Source: Microthyrium microscopicum (lineage: Eukaryota; Ascomycota; Dothideomycetes; Microthyriales; Microthyriaceae). From it: DNA of 64,000 bases. The translations under genes were made by a program, and so were the position numbers. The stretch is from NCBI GenBank assembly GCA_010405405.1, contig MU004240.1, positions 140,217 through 204,216 of the forward strand. The letters run 5' to 3'. Below the pieces are notes generated by a model, which worked only from the letters and a program-made list of their open reading frames with translations, did no database searches and was not told where the DNA came from. This document shows, piece by piece, positions 10,577 to 22,616 of this stretch. Positions within the stretch are counted from its first letter, which is position 1, and every line of letters begins with the position of its first letter.

Positions 10577-12457
10577 ATGGCAATACACCCAGGTATTCCG
10601 GGACTTAAGGTTTCTATCCAACAGGAGTTTAAACATCGGATTGAAACTCGGGTCGAATACGAAGTCAAAACTTTGAGCGAGGAGTTATTTCTCGAGATAG
10701 AAAGCTCGCCTATGATCAACGCGCCTCAAGTCATACGAAGAGTAAAACTGGATAATCCTCAGAATACCAAGAAGTTGTCCATCGAAATCGAGGTCGATGA
10801 TAGCTTTCCATGGAAGTTCCACGTCTGCGGCTGGCTTTATGTCAATGGTTGGAATAAGCGACATGTCCAGGCCGATCTTCCTCGACATGCCCTGGCCAAT
10901 CTTGCTTCTACTCGACCTTTCGTAGTCAAGAAGGGGATTAAGTACAAGTTCGAAGCCAAGTCTCACACTCAATGTGAACGGAACCCAGATTCAGCTCGTA
11001 AGTCAAATCGTAATCCATTCGACCTCATCGTGGCATCCTGAATCCTGGTGTGCTGACCAAACTTTGTCGCAGAACATGAGGAAGGCGTTCGTCGACATAA
11101 AGACCTGACAATCAAGGAGGCACGAAATCTTGGCCATGTCGTTGTTTGTGTCTATCGCACGTTCAATGCGGCCAGCAAAAATACCCGCAGTGCTGAAGGA
11201 GGCGGCGGTCTGGGATATCAACCCCAGGATCCGCCACCAAAACTCGAAGGCACCCCAATCAAGCCAGACCCGGATCGGACGTCCACCATACCCCGGCGGG
11301 CCACGAGCAGTGTTGTGCGCGTAAAAAGCGAGCCGGGTGACCCCTCGCGAGTTACGGCGTCGTAAGTCAAGTCTTGAAGTTTGCTCAATGGCATCTGATA
11401 ACACCCAGCTAGAAGCGCCAATCGGGCACCACGAAGCGCAAGAAGTGCTGGAGAACCATCTGGATCAGGTGGACGAGACCGGCAACTGGTTGCACAACCA
11501 CAAAGCCAACGTTCAAGCCGTCTAAGATACCAATATGTATCGGAAGACATACCGCCATACTCTCCATTGGTGTGTTTCAGATTCTATTGGGACCACGTTG
11601 GTAAGTGCTCCATTCTGGTCTTATTGTTCCTAGCTCCTTGTGCTCTCATTCTGTACCGGCCTTCAACTTTGCTGATATGTTCTAGGCGTTGATGTCACCT
11701 ATGATATTGACACTGACGACTCCGATACCAGCCCGGGCTCCGATCGTAGTGAAAGCAGCGACTTGATGTCTGATGGGGGTGGCAACAATACGAACAATCA
11801 GACGAGCCCAAGCCGGCTCGATAGCGATGATGAGGATGACGACAACAACCTCAACGACAACAATGACAATGATGATGATCACGACAACGACGATGACGAC
11901 GACGGCGCAAATCTCTTCGTTCAGCCCAACAATCCGCAGCAAACCAAGCTACCAACCCGTGGCAAGCCTATCAGCAATGACGACTCGGCGGATACCGACA
12001 TCGCCGCGCCGACCAGCCAAGGTCAAGGCAATTCCACTCAAGGTCTAGTTGGAGACCGTACGGCCAAATGCAAGGCCAAGAGTCAAGACCAAGCCGGACC
12101 AGGCGCTGGACGTAAGCCTGCCACAAAGACCAGCGAAGCATCCGAGTCTGGCATCCGAAACTCCTCTGAGAGCTGCGATGAAGATGACTTCTTTGAGATT
12201 ACGAGTAAAGATGACTGGCAGGCTGCGAGGCAAAAGCGAAAAGGAGATTCAAAGAAGGAAAAGAGACGTGCAGAAGACACAGGTGGCTCTGCGAAGAAAC
12301 GGGCGAAAACATTCGACGTAAGCTCTCCATACTGATGTTCATTGTCACTACTCCTTACTGACTCTCGATGTAGATATCAGAGATGGAAAGGGTTGGCCGT
12401 GGTTGGGTGATTGATCCGGAGGATAATCGCTACAAGGAACTTGTTGTGATTGATTGA
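10577..12457 (+). CDS. Array paralogue 1: DUF7918-like protein with acidic Asp/Asn-rich insert
   Basis: Exons 10577-10997, 11073-11361, 11413-11600, 11686-12317 and 12374-12457 give 537 residues. The N-terminal domain starts MAIHPGIPGLKVSI, like the two genes downstream (I/T-PGI-GL motif, beta-rich core with a YVNG/YIDG/FVDG turn, then a basic or acidic turn followed by FVV/FVF/FIF). I recall this pattern as the fungal family DUF7918, whose function is unknown. The C-terminal half is low-complexity: a long Asp/Asn run, then Lys/Arg-rich stretches resembling nuclear signals (KKRAK), and a tail ending VVID. Intron phases are 1, 2, 1, 0. Intron 2 has two acceptors four bases apart, and only the distal one (after CTAG) keeps the frame open. 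A nuclear location is inferred from the basic clusters. Confidence 0.75.
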
Positions 12458-13674
12458 GACAGCTATGTTATCTCACAGCAGCCACTTATATTTGTTGCAG
12501 ACCGGTTAGAAACTTGTTACGGGCGAGGATACTCGAGGAGCTGCGCGAGCAGTTCTCAACAGTACAGAAAATGCTTTCAATACTCGACTTTCTCATTACC
12601 TACACACTTGTACTGTAAGCATATGCAGACCATCCAATGTGATGAGAGACAAGAACAAAACTTAGTAGAGTCTGGCACCTTAGCTATTCATTTGATTGTC
12701 AAGCTCTTGCGCCGTCCTGTATTGTTCATCCATCAGACTTGTCGTCTGATTTCATCCATCTCACAGTAGCGCTGGTTTGATATCTTTTAAGGTATCAAAA
12801 GATGGCAATCACATCAGCCATCAGTACACAATACTTTCACTTTCAGAAGGGAATGTCTCCAGCCCACTGGGATCCTAGTCACTGTACGGAGTAGCAGACC
12901 TAAGTTCCCAGCTTGCACAGAAACGTCGCTTGTTGCGCCATCGATCCCAAGAAGTGCTCTCGCGCTATCGTGCTCCGAAGCAGCGAGTATGTTCAATGAA
13001 TTGATGGAACTGGGAGTCATGGCCAAAGATGTCCGTCAATGGCAGATAGGGTAGCTGAATTGTCGAAGGACCAGATTGGTAGGTGCGTTTGAGGCTGAGA
13101 GCGCCAGGCGGACAATACGTGTTGCGAAGTCACTGTACCAATAGTTACGGCATCCTGGTAGTTCCTGACGAGTCTCATGAGACAAAGAAGTACCGACTCA
13201 TTGAGTGGGAAAGGACAGGAGACAGTGACCATAATCGCTTCGCAGTCATGCCTGGGACTGGTAGTGGCGTTTCCGCCTAATGGTGCATGATCAAGAAGCA
13301 GCTCTTGGCCAACAGTCACATCGTCTCAGTTTGAAGCCTTTGGTCAGTAGAGGAAGGATCATTAATTTGAGAGGTGAAGAGTGAGGTATCAAGATACGAG
13401 GTTTCCTGATTGAAGATCTGAAGACTGAAGACTGAAGTTGAGGCGTATCTGGTGACATCGCGCCTAGCTCGCGTTGGTTTCCAAGGTTTCAGACGCGCAC
13501 GACGCGTCCTTGAAGCTCCAAGTGCCCACTTTTATCTCCCTAACAGGCTAACACCAACAACTCCCCTCCCCACATGCACCTGCCCTGCATCCTATTTCCT
13601 AGCTGCTCATCAACCAACCATCCTCAGCCTTACGACTCCTATCAACTCTCGACTTTGACCAACCATCGCAAGCA
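12458..13674. other. Intergenic, no gene seen
   Basis: 3' flank of paralogue 1 and promoter of paralogue 2. A small imperfect tandem of GAAGACT-type units lies at about 13412-13440, and the leader at about 13540-13660 is C/T-rich. Overlapping frames of 65-100 codons near 12814-13319 have no support. Confidence 0.4.
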
Positions 13675-14841
13675 ATGCCGAAAATTCCCACCATACCCGG
13701 CCTGTCGGCTGCAATACGTATCGATGAGGAAACGCTTCATGAATATGATAATGAGGACGAGTTCACTGGTCCAAACAAGATTAGCAAGTACATCGAAGCA
13801 GTCCCTGGAGCCCAATGGGACGTCACCATAAGTGTTGACAAAACCTACCATCATCTGGGCTTGGACATGACATGCTACCTATACATTGATGGCCAACGCG
13901 TTGAAAACGTGTTTGTGGACAAATCGATCTACCTCTCCCGTTCATCAGTCAAGTACTGTGGTAGAATCCAAGGATCTCACTCCTACACAAACGGAGTCGC
14001 CGAACGAAGACCATTTGTCTTTAGCGAGCTGCAAATTGGTAATATATCCCGTCGATTGGCGTGTTAATTGCATACGCTAACCGTGGCCTTTAGAAGAACG
14101 CTCGCTGAATGCCTCCGACAAGGACCTTCTGAAGAAGGCTAAACACCTTGGAACGATACGATTGATTGTCGTGCGGTGTCGCAAAATCTCCGACCTTGGT
14201 CACATTCAGGCGACCAAAGCTGCCCTACATGGGCGCAACAAGATTCCCGAAAAGCTACTCAAAGGAAAGGCGATATCTTCACTGGCAGGGTACAACAAAA
14301 CTCCAATCTGTTCATGGCATGTTTGCTGATTAAAACTAGTTATGGTGCAGCAGTTTCATCGGCTCCTCGTAATCACGTCAATTGCGACGACATCGATACG
14401 ACGGATGCTCCGCTAGCCGATTTCGTATGGCACTACCGAACATCAGGTAGGTTTCCACTGGTGCCGGCATTTTGTAATCTAACATTGTCTAGAGGATCTC
14501 CGCAAAGAGGGCATAGTCCCTCGCACTCCATCGCCTGAGCCTCTGGAAGATCGACCTCGAGACGAGCTCTCTGCAGCAGAGCTTCGTGAGCTACTCCAGC
14601 GTGAACAGGTCTGTATTGATATTTATAAAAGGTTATGCCAAGAATCGCGATCGCTAACTGTCGAAAGGAGCGCAATACACAGCTCAAGAAAGAGCGCGAT
14701 GCCGCTCGAGTAAAACGTGAACGTAGTACCACGATCCAGTTCGAAGACGGCGAAGAATTGTCTTTCATTTCCACCAAACCTGCCAAGCGCCAGCGAGTGT
14801 CTATTGAGGATGCTCAAGTCATTGATCTCACAGAAGATTGA
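13675..14841 (+). CDS. Array paralogue 2: DUF7918-like protein with SUMO-interaction-like tail
   Basis: Exons 13675-14038, 14094-14289, 14340-14446, 14493-14608 and 14668-14841 give 318 residues, the most compact of the three. Residues 1-150 form the family domain (PTIPGLSAAIRI, YLYIDGQRV, ERRPFVF). A linker then reaches DFVWHYRTS and the shared motif PRTPSPEP. A charged helix follows (LRELLQREQERNTQLKKER), with a basic AKRQR cluster and the last seven residues VIDLTED. VIDLT is a textbook form of SUMO-interacting motif (two hydrophobics, an acidic residue, a hydrophobic). Intron phases 1, 2, 1, 0 are identical to paralogue 1, and exon 1 is 364 nt as in paralogue 3. Function is unknown. Confidence 0.8.
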
Positions 14842-15493
14842 AGTCTGGCTTGATGAAGCTACCAAGAGGTCGTTGTACGTTCGATTGATCGCAGGATGGC
14901 TGATACCTGCTTACGTGACCGTTGGCGTTTTGCTGGACAGGTTGCCGATTCTGTGTGGTTCATGAATGGGTGCGGCACTTGATGGTCTATTTTTGATTTG
15001 TTCATGTCTGGTCATGTTATGGGCTCTGGCCGATTGATTCTTGTTTACTATTTCTTGTTTCTCTGCCCACCACAGCAAACATCATGTTCAAATGTCACAG
15101 TTATGGCCAAAAGTAGTTACCCAGGGAGATAGTATTCTCTAATCAAATATTGTACGAAGTGGACAGCGCTTCAATTTCAATCCGCAGCCCAGTGATCGAT
15201 TGATGCAGTTGTTAAGACGTTCTTTCCTTGAACCCGCTGTGGACCTTCCACTATCTATACAGACGCTCACAGGCTCCTTCCACACATACTCGCAGGCTCC
15301 TTCCTGATCAGTGATATGCTATAGCAGCTACTTCCCAGTCAAGACAGCTGCCTAAAGGCAATTCTAACTTCATCTCTTCATCTTGCCCCTCTCAACCTTC
15401 TTTACCTCTCTTCAACCAACCTTCTTTACTACTCATTCCTGTCTTTGTCTTCTCATTGTCTTTCTTTCAAGTACATCAAGATCCGCTCCTACA
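14842..15493. other. Intergenic, promoter of paralogue 3
   Basis: No gene seen. The last 110 bases are C/T-rich and contain a near-tandem repeat of CAACCTTCTTTAC (about 15396 and 15417), typical of a pyrimidine-rich leader. Confidence 0.4.
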
Positions 15494-17195
15494 ATGGCCA
15501 TCATACCAGGTATTGAGGGCCTAGACGTGGTAATCCGAGTGGCCGGAAAGCCCACATACGAGTACGAGGATCCTGATGGCCCTCGAGGTCAAAACACTGC
15601 ACGAACCGAGACTCTATACATCGAGAGCCAGCCTGGAAAGCGCTTTGCGGTCGACATCATGATTCGCAAAGAATTTGCCCATCACTGCCGCTCTCACATA
15701 GCAGCTCACATCTTTGTCGACGGTGCTCTAACCAACCGCCGCACCTTCTACGCTGGCCAGATCGTTTATGGCAAGAATCAAGTTGTGACTGGAGCGGAAG
15801 ACTTCATCGACGGGATGCAGGTGAAGCGTGACTTCATTTTCGCAGAAACGGTCACTGGTACGTGCTCAACTCATCATCCCCGACTTCTACCATCAGATGT
15901 GATGTCTGCCATTGATTGTCATTGGGCTTATCGCCAAATATGAGCTTTGCTAACCAACATTTAGTTGATAATGAAGACGAAAACATCGTATTGAGCAACA
16001 CCGAGCAGGAGTATGTTCAGTGTATGGGGGAGATTGCGGTGTGCTTCTACCGCAAGGAAGAACGCGAGGAGCAATGGGGTCAATATCGTGTTGGAAGAGC
16101 CCGGAATCGACATGAGCCACAGAACCGCCTGGCGAGACTCGAGAATCTCCATGCCATTCCCGAGAAGGCTCTGAAAGGCCGAGCAGTGTCCCTTCGAACA
16201 CGGTGAGTATACATCTATCCTTTCTTGCAGACTTCACTGACGTAGATCAGTTTTGGCCAAGCCAAGTCCTATCCTATGAGACCGGAGAAACTTGGCCAAA
16301 AGTCCATTCGGTATAGATGGCTGGATCCCCCTAATCGTCGTACGTTATCCATTCCGGACCTAAACGAGTGCGACGGCAAAATCAGCGTCTCTTCTTGAAG
16401 AAGAGATGATGGTAGACGTCGTGGTCGATGGGAGAACCCCAGAAGATCCAAAGGTTAACACAAAGTGCAAAGCTTTTGGAAGCTTCGTTTTCCGATACCG
16501 AACACTTCGTGAGTTACTGCCCGTCAAGTGGGGAAGAGAAATATCTCACAATTAAGCAGGAGATCTAAAAGCCGAAATGATCATTCCGCGAACTCCGTCG
16601 CCAGAGCCTGAACATCATCAGCGTCCTTGCGATACCGACACCTACATGTCGGGCTACTACGACCAGCAGTACCCAGAGCATTACGACACTCGTCGTCAGG
16701 CTGGACAGGGAACTTTCAGCTCAGGGAGAGTCTCAGTGCCGCAGTTTCCAGGCTTCCATCGCCTCTCACCAATCATGGACCAAAACCATGAGCACGAAGA
16801 TGACGGTAAGATTCTCTGCATCAAAACTCAATTCTTGCCCCCATCGAAGATATCCCAACATGTATGGAGGCTCGTATCGCGTTCGATGGCTTCCAGCGAA
16901 TGCTCTGCGGGTTCATCAATAAATCCCATTTGAAGGCTCCAGCGCTTGTTTGACTCGAATGATACTCTTCGTTATTCGTGTGTACTAACAAATCTCAGAT
17001 GACGTTGTTTTCATGTCATCGAGACCACGAATTGGTCGGCAAGGGGATGTGGATCACCACGATCGCGCAAACTACTATCGCGATGTCAACTACGATGACA
17101 GTTACGACGACAACATGCATCCCAGTCGTCGCAATCGGTACAATGATGGCACGCCAGTCCCACCAGACCGGTACGTCGTCGACTTGACTGCATAA
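15494..17195 (+). CDS. Array paralogue 3: DUF7918-like protein with VVDLTA tail
   Basis: Exons 15494-15857, 15965-16202, 16251-16339, 16386-16508, 16560-16805 and 16999-17195 give 418 residues. The start (MAIIPGIEGLDVVIRV) follows the family pattern; an ATG 111 bases upstream is in frame but adds sequence absent from the paralogues. The core has IFVDGALTNRR and VKRDFIFAE, then SFVFRYRTL and PRTPSPEP as in paralogue 2. The C-terminal third is His, Gln, Asp, Tyr and Arg-rich with several DDSYDD-like patches and ends YVVDLTA, again a SUMO-interaction-like motif. The first three intron phases (1, 2, 1) match the other two genes, and an extra intron splits the linker. The 193-nt intron before the last exon is long for this locus and could hide a small exon. 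Function is unknown. Confidence 0.75.
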
Positions 17196-17547
17196 CGTCA
17201 ACCAGTCTGCAAACTATGCCGTCACATGAACCCAGATGAAGCATGGAGATAGCGGGCCAGTATTTGTACTTGTTCGATTAAGCTGGTGGGAAGATATCAG
17301 ATGGTGGCTGTCAAGTTTCGGAGATCCAGTTGCAAGGCGAGGGGTCCTTTCCAGTGTTTCACAAAGGCTCAAGAAGCTTGAAGTATAGATATTGTATTAT
17401 ATCTTATGTACTCGTCCACTGTGGCATAGTCTAGACATAAGGGTATACTGTACATGCCACTTGCTTCATCCAACCAAAAAGCAGAAGGGTATCAATTACA
17501 GACATTAAAAAGAATAACATGTGTCGCGAGCCATTAGCAAGAGGCTA
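17196..17547. other. Convergent intergenic spacer
   Basis: It lies between the 3' ends of paralogue 3 (+) and the MHYT gene (-). Nothing beyond AT-rich 3' flank is seen. Confidence 0.4.
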
Positions 17548-20228
17548 TCACCGTTCTCGCCATCTAGCACTGGTCATGCGGAATAGTTCATCAACATAGG
17601 TTGGTGCCTCGCTGGCCACACCAGCTTCGGAGCGGACACCAAGTTCCGACATCTCCACATGGCCATCCTTGTCAAATACCTCGACCTTCGTGTCGGAGCT
17701 GACCATGATACCTCCAAAGGCAAGTGACCGCCGCCGTGTTGAACCTGAGTCTGTTTTGATCGCATCCTTCTCGATCGAAATTGTCTCATCGGCTAACGGC
17801 GTGAAGCTGTCTCGCGGTGTGCCGCCTACCGAGACACTTGGAATTGACAGACGTGAGAATCGTTTACTATCCGTCTTCTTTGCAGTGCGAGATCCCCGAC
17901 GGAAATTTTGAATGTCTTTGTGAGTGAGGATAGCTGCAAACTCGCGATGTATACGTTGTGCCAGAATGCTGTGGTCGGGCGAGTGCTTGTACACACGCTG
18001 TATGCACTGGAAGAAGCTGAGTGGGATGTAGGTTACCCGCGTGGACTTGACGGATGCGCCATGCACATCTGGAATGACGGAGAAAGCATAGAGCTGCGGT
18101 GGACTCTCATCGCGGTTGTCGCCGAGGCCAGGGGCGGCGACTGGCTGTGCGCTGAAGACTGCTTGCTTGAAGAAGTCCTCGGGGACAAGTTCCGTCAGTT
18201 TGGTGATCTGGTCAAGCAAGTGCTCGATAAAGTCGCTCTCCTCAGTGGTGGTGGCGTCGGGCGAGACGTTGTTGAGGTAAGCGATGCATTGGCCAACGGA
18301 GAGACCGTCGAGCTGATGCAGGCGGGCGAGTTGAGACATTTTTAGGGGTGCATTGCTCAATTCGACGTGAGGCAGTTCATTGGGGCGGTTGGCGGGCACG
18401 AGGATGTCCCAGCTGCGATTAGAAGCCTTGACGGTTGCGCGAATAGCGAAACAGGCGAGGTAGGAGCCTGAAGCGGAGAGGGGTTCGTGAGGTTGCGAGT
18501 ATGTCCAGAGACGCTCGACGGTGTTTGTAATGTCCGCATGGGGAACTTTCATGGTGCGCGAGATGATTTCTGAAACGGCCTTTGGTTGCGCAAAGCGATA
18601 TCCAACTGCCGTGAGCTTGGCTGCTTCAGCTTTATCGACACGACGAACAACAAAGAGAAGTTGGCCTTTGCCGAACATGGTTGGGAAACCTAGACCCTTT
18701 TCGAGGTCAGAGTAGCCACGTTTTTTGGTGAATTCGTTTGATATGCTGCCGGTGGTGAGGATGCCATTGTAGAGAACACCGACGTCTTCCAGTGGAACGT
18801 CTAGACTGGTCGCAAGCTCCTCTGCTGCGACACAGAAGTATTCGCGAAAGACGACGGAGTAATCGCTTTCAATATCGCTTTCCTCATAAGTGCTCAGGGT
18901 GCCACCTGTGCTTGGCCTAGAGTGACGGCTTCTATCCTTAATGAAGCCGACTGCTCTGAGATGGCTCCGCATACCAGGTACAAGGTCGGTTACAGATGGC
19001 CAGTTGAACGTTACACGATAAAGCCACTGGAAGACGGGATGCGCCACATTGAATTCATCGTCGAATGACTGGACACGGTTAGTGGAGCGGACAGACAGCG
19101 TTTCGAGATGCATACCTTTTGATTGAACTGCTTCGTCACCTTACGACAAGGCGGAAGACCCTCCTGGGTGACCAGAAGTTTGCCTTCTGAATCAAAAGTT
19201 GCGGAAGCTAACACGACATGCTGAGCTCTGTCGGCGAGCATCCTCTTCCGACGCTGTGTCAAAAATGCGAACACAAAGCAGACCGCACAGGCCAGTATTG
19301 CCTACACAACATGTTAGAGCATGCTAATTTGAGCAGAGTAGAAAAAACTTACGCATATCATTGCCACAATGAGATTGACATTGCGGTCGTATGTGCGATT
19401 AACCACCCAGTATCGTAGTCTGTAGGTTGTACCGACTGTGGCGAGCCAATGCATACCCGAGACAGCACCAGCAAGCAAAACTGAGCATGCCATTCTTCGG
19501 AAAATCGTGTTGAGCCACCTTTCCTTGAAGTAGAAGAACAGTGACAGGGCAATAATTGAAGCAACTATGGCAATTGCCGCAGCGCCAACAACGTATGCAG
19601 CGGGATTACCAAGATCGTAATTGCTAATACCAAAGTTTCCAACATAGTGCATGCCCGTTATAGCGAGTCCGGTAATGACACCAGTCACGATGAGTAGAGG
19701 CCAGAAGGCGGTCTCTTCAGGAGTCCGGAATTGCACGAGGCTGAATCCGAAGAACAGAAAGACGATGGGGAGAAAGACTGATAGGGCTGTGAATCCGGGG
19801 CTGTAGTATAGTTGCAATTCTGGTCTTCCATCGCCTAGTATGATGGCGCGGTTACCAACGAAATGCATGCACCAAATCGCTACCAGTCCCATGGATACGG
19901 CAATTCCAAGCTGATATAACCTATTTCTTAGTTAGCCAGATAATGTGGACAGCTGACTTTTAGCTTACCAGTTGACCCATCCTTTCTGCCGACTTTTTCG
20001 ATGTAAAAGTTCGACTGCTGTGAAGGCTCCTAATATGGCGGGAATGACAGAGGCGACGATGATTTGAGGTGAGAAGTGATAAGGCACTATATCGCCTTTG
20101 GCGTATGTGATGGTAGAGTCGTTCGTCATATTTGATTGGTTGAAAGCATGAATTTGAAGATGTAGATAACCCTGAGTCGATCGCAGGGCTGGAATTATCG
20201 ATTGTTTATATGCTGTTGATGTTTTCAA
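17548..20228 (-). CDS. MHYT-domain integral membrane protein with large cytosolic C-terminus
   Basis: Exons on the minus strand are 20228-19969, 19920-19353, 19301-19116 and 19068-17548 (844 residues). The N-terminal third carries the MHYT signature repeats (CMHFVGN, GMHYVGN, GMHW) set in about seven hydrophobic segments. In bacteria this domain is proposed to be a membrane sensor that binds metal through the Met and His residues and may sense O2, CO or NO; its ligand in fungi is unproven. About 560 cytosolic residues follow with no domain I recognise, including a Ser/Arg-rich part near the C-terminus. A second in-frame ATG at 20129 gives MTNDSTITYAKGD and places the N-terminus closer to the first membrane segment, so it may be the true start. 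Confidence 0.85.
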
Positions 20229-22616
20229 AGGCTATTCACTTCCTTACCAAACCAGCAGGTAAGGTCCAACGTATTGATATGGTGACAGCAGTGAGTCGCG
20301 GGACCAATAAGCCAGTGAGGTGTTGACTCGAAAGATGAGTTGCTGAAAAAAAGAGAGAGGGTATGTACAAAAAGACAAGAAATGAGAGTCCAGGAAGTCC
20401 GATATGGGATTTAACACTCCGGATTCCAGGATTTAAGTACAAATCAGGCTATATGTCGCTGGATGCCAGGCGGACCATTCGCATCATCTACTCCCGAAGA
20501 ATGGCCAGTCCAGTCTAGAATCGGATACTTTGATGGTGAGAACAAGATGTTTCCAAAATATCGGTAGGTCCCAGCGGAATTAATTGAAAACGTGGTCGTT
20601 GAGTGAGATTGTCGCGTGCTCGATATGGAATTGTTGGTACCGACAGATTTCTCCTAGGGAAGAAGGTGCGAAGGTTGGGAGCGTGGTGGTAGGGAAGGAA
20701 GGGGAGTCTAACAGACTAACACAGGGGTGGCCAGGCTTTTGACTTCTTTCCACTTTTTGCTGCACCACCAACACAAAGACTGGCAGACTGGCAAGATACA
20801 CTACTACTGGACTTCGAGACCTCGGCGATGGGGAAGTGGTTGTTCAAGTCTGGTTCAAACGGTCACTAATTGATTCAAAGTGCGATTCTGCTTGTCTTGA
20901 AAAGGAGAACAACCTGGGTGAGGCGGCATTGATGCCATACAAGCTCATAGCGATTGAAAGCACTACTGGCACTTGGACAAATCCGTTGCAACACGGCGCG
21001 GCTTGCCTCTTTCTCTCCACCTCTCCACGTCAAGGTTGGACAAGTTTAACTGGTCAAGCACCTTCGCGGCGCGCTCATTCGATCGGAGTCGTCGGCAGGC
21101 TCATCAAGCCACAAATGCAAGAGGAACGGCAAACAACCCCTCTAAGGCTCTAAGCAGAAAATAGCAATTGCTGTTGGCTGACTGTGCAGTGTGCGAACGT
21201 CACGAACTCACAGCAGCGCACACTCGCCTTGACCCGCTGTCCGCTATCTTTACCGTTGGACGCCATCAGACCAAGCTAGCACTACTTTGGAAAACTAAGG
21301 CTCTTAAATCGCTGGAAAGGGGTCCCTCCCTTGCAGTAAGTTTGACGCGAAAGGTGGATGCAGTTCCCTCCTTTATCCAGTTCCAGCTGAGACCCCCGAC
21401 GTGGATCTTGCTTTTACCGGGTGCCAGACGGGCGGATGGGCACTGTACCGGAGGCATTTTCTTGATACTTGCGCTCGCTTAACAAAGCCCGTATCTGATC
21501 GTAAAAGCGCTGCGAGATGCTCGAATATGCGCACACTATTGCCTGCGAGATGGATTTGACGGCCCGCGATGCTGCACTGTCAATTTTGAGGCTTTCCAAG
21601 AATATTTATCTATCAGAGAGGCGAGCCTTGCCAATGCGCGTTGTAGAATTCGGCCTATCGAATAGCGCAAGAAAGAATACATGGCGCTGTGGCTTGATTT
21701 GGATTCATCTTGCTAATCCCTGTTGCGGATCACGGTTGGGTCAATTCACATTTCCAGGCCCTGCCCGTTGACAACCTCGCTGAGCAGTGAGGACCCTTGG
21801 AAAATACCTTCCTCGAATTGTGTGACCAGTCCTCACGATGTGCAGATTTGGCAGTCGTATTTCGGAGAAAAGCAACAATCAGGCCTGTTGATCGAAACCC
21901 CGTCGTCTTATCCGAGAGCGAATGGCGATAGACGAGGTTGGAGGTATCGAGATCTAAACGAATGGGATGCCTTGTGATGCTTAGAGTATCTATCATCTTT
22001 CAAAGTACCAATGATCGTTCGACCCCATGCAAATTATTCTACCTGTCATACACCAAATTAGGGTGTGATAACACGAAGCTTAAATTTACTCCGTCTAAAG
22101 TTCCCCATTGTTCGCCGCAGTGTTCACCAATATTCCAACCTCATCTTGACTTCTCAGGCTGGCCCCATTCTTCAACGGCTTGAGGTTGTGGCCACTAATT
22201 TCGAATTATCAAAATATTCAGCCATGGCGGCTTTTAAACTCGCTTGTCAGCTAGCTATTCAAGGCCAGTGAATGAATTGGGAGACGTGATTGGAGAATTT
22301 TTGTCTGCACGTCCACTTACGTGATAGATAAATATATTATAGCTCCGCTATCTGAACTGTCAATAGAGCGCAAATACAAGTGCGAGACAAATTCGTTACT
22401 TCATTCTCAATCTCGAGGCAGGCTGTCAGCACGATGGTCAATAGTACTCCGCATGTTCAACGTTTGAAGACCAAGAGCTAGGAATTTGACGCAGCCTGTC
22501 TCTCGTCTTCGGACATTTGACTATTGCGGTGTTGAAAAGAAGACAAGGGTATTCTGCATCTCACTGGTAGTCTGATAGAGCGTAAAATGGGTGCAATCAA
22601 TCAGGTATTTAGAGGC
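20229..22616. other. Gene-free 2.4 kb intergenic region
   Basis: It holds the promoter of the MHYT gene and the 3' flank of the next minus-strand gene. Frames up to about 105 codons occur on both strands but none has splice partners, composition or motifs that support coding. Base composition is ordinary, with no RIP signature. A long regulatory region or an unrecognised non-coding transcript remains possible. Confidence 0.4.

Noticed and set aside
12814-13319. Overlapping frames of 65-100 codons between array paralogues 1 and 2
   Set aside because: I looked for a fourth paralogue or a remnant; the PGI-GL start and YIDG-type core are absent.
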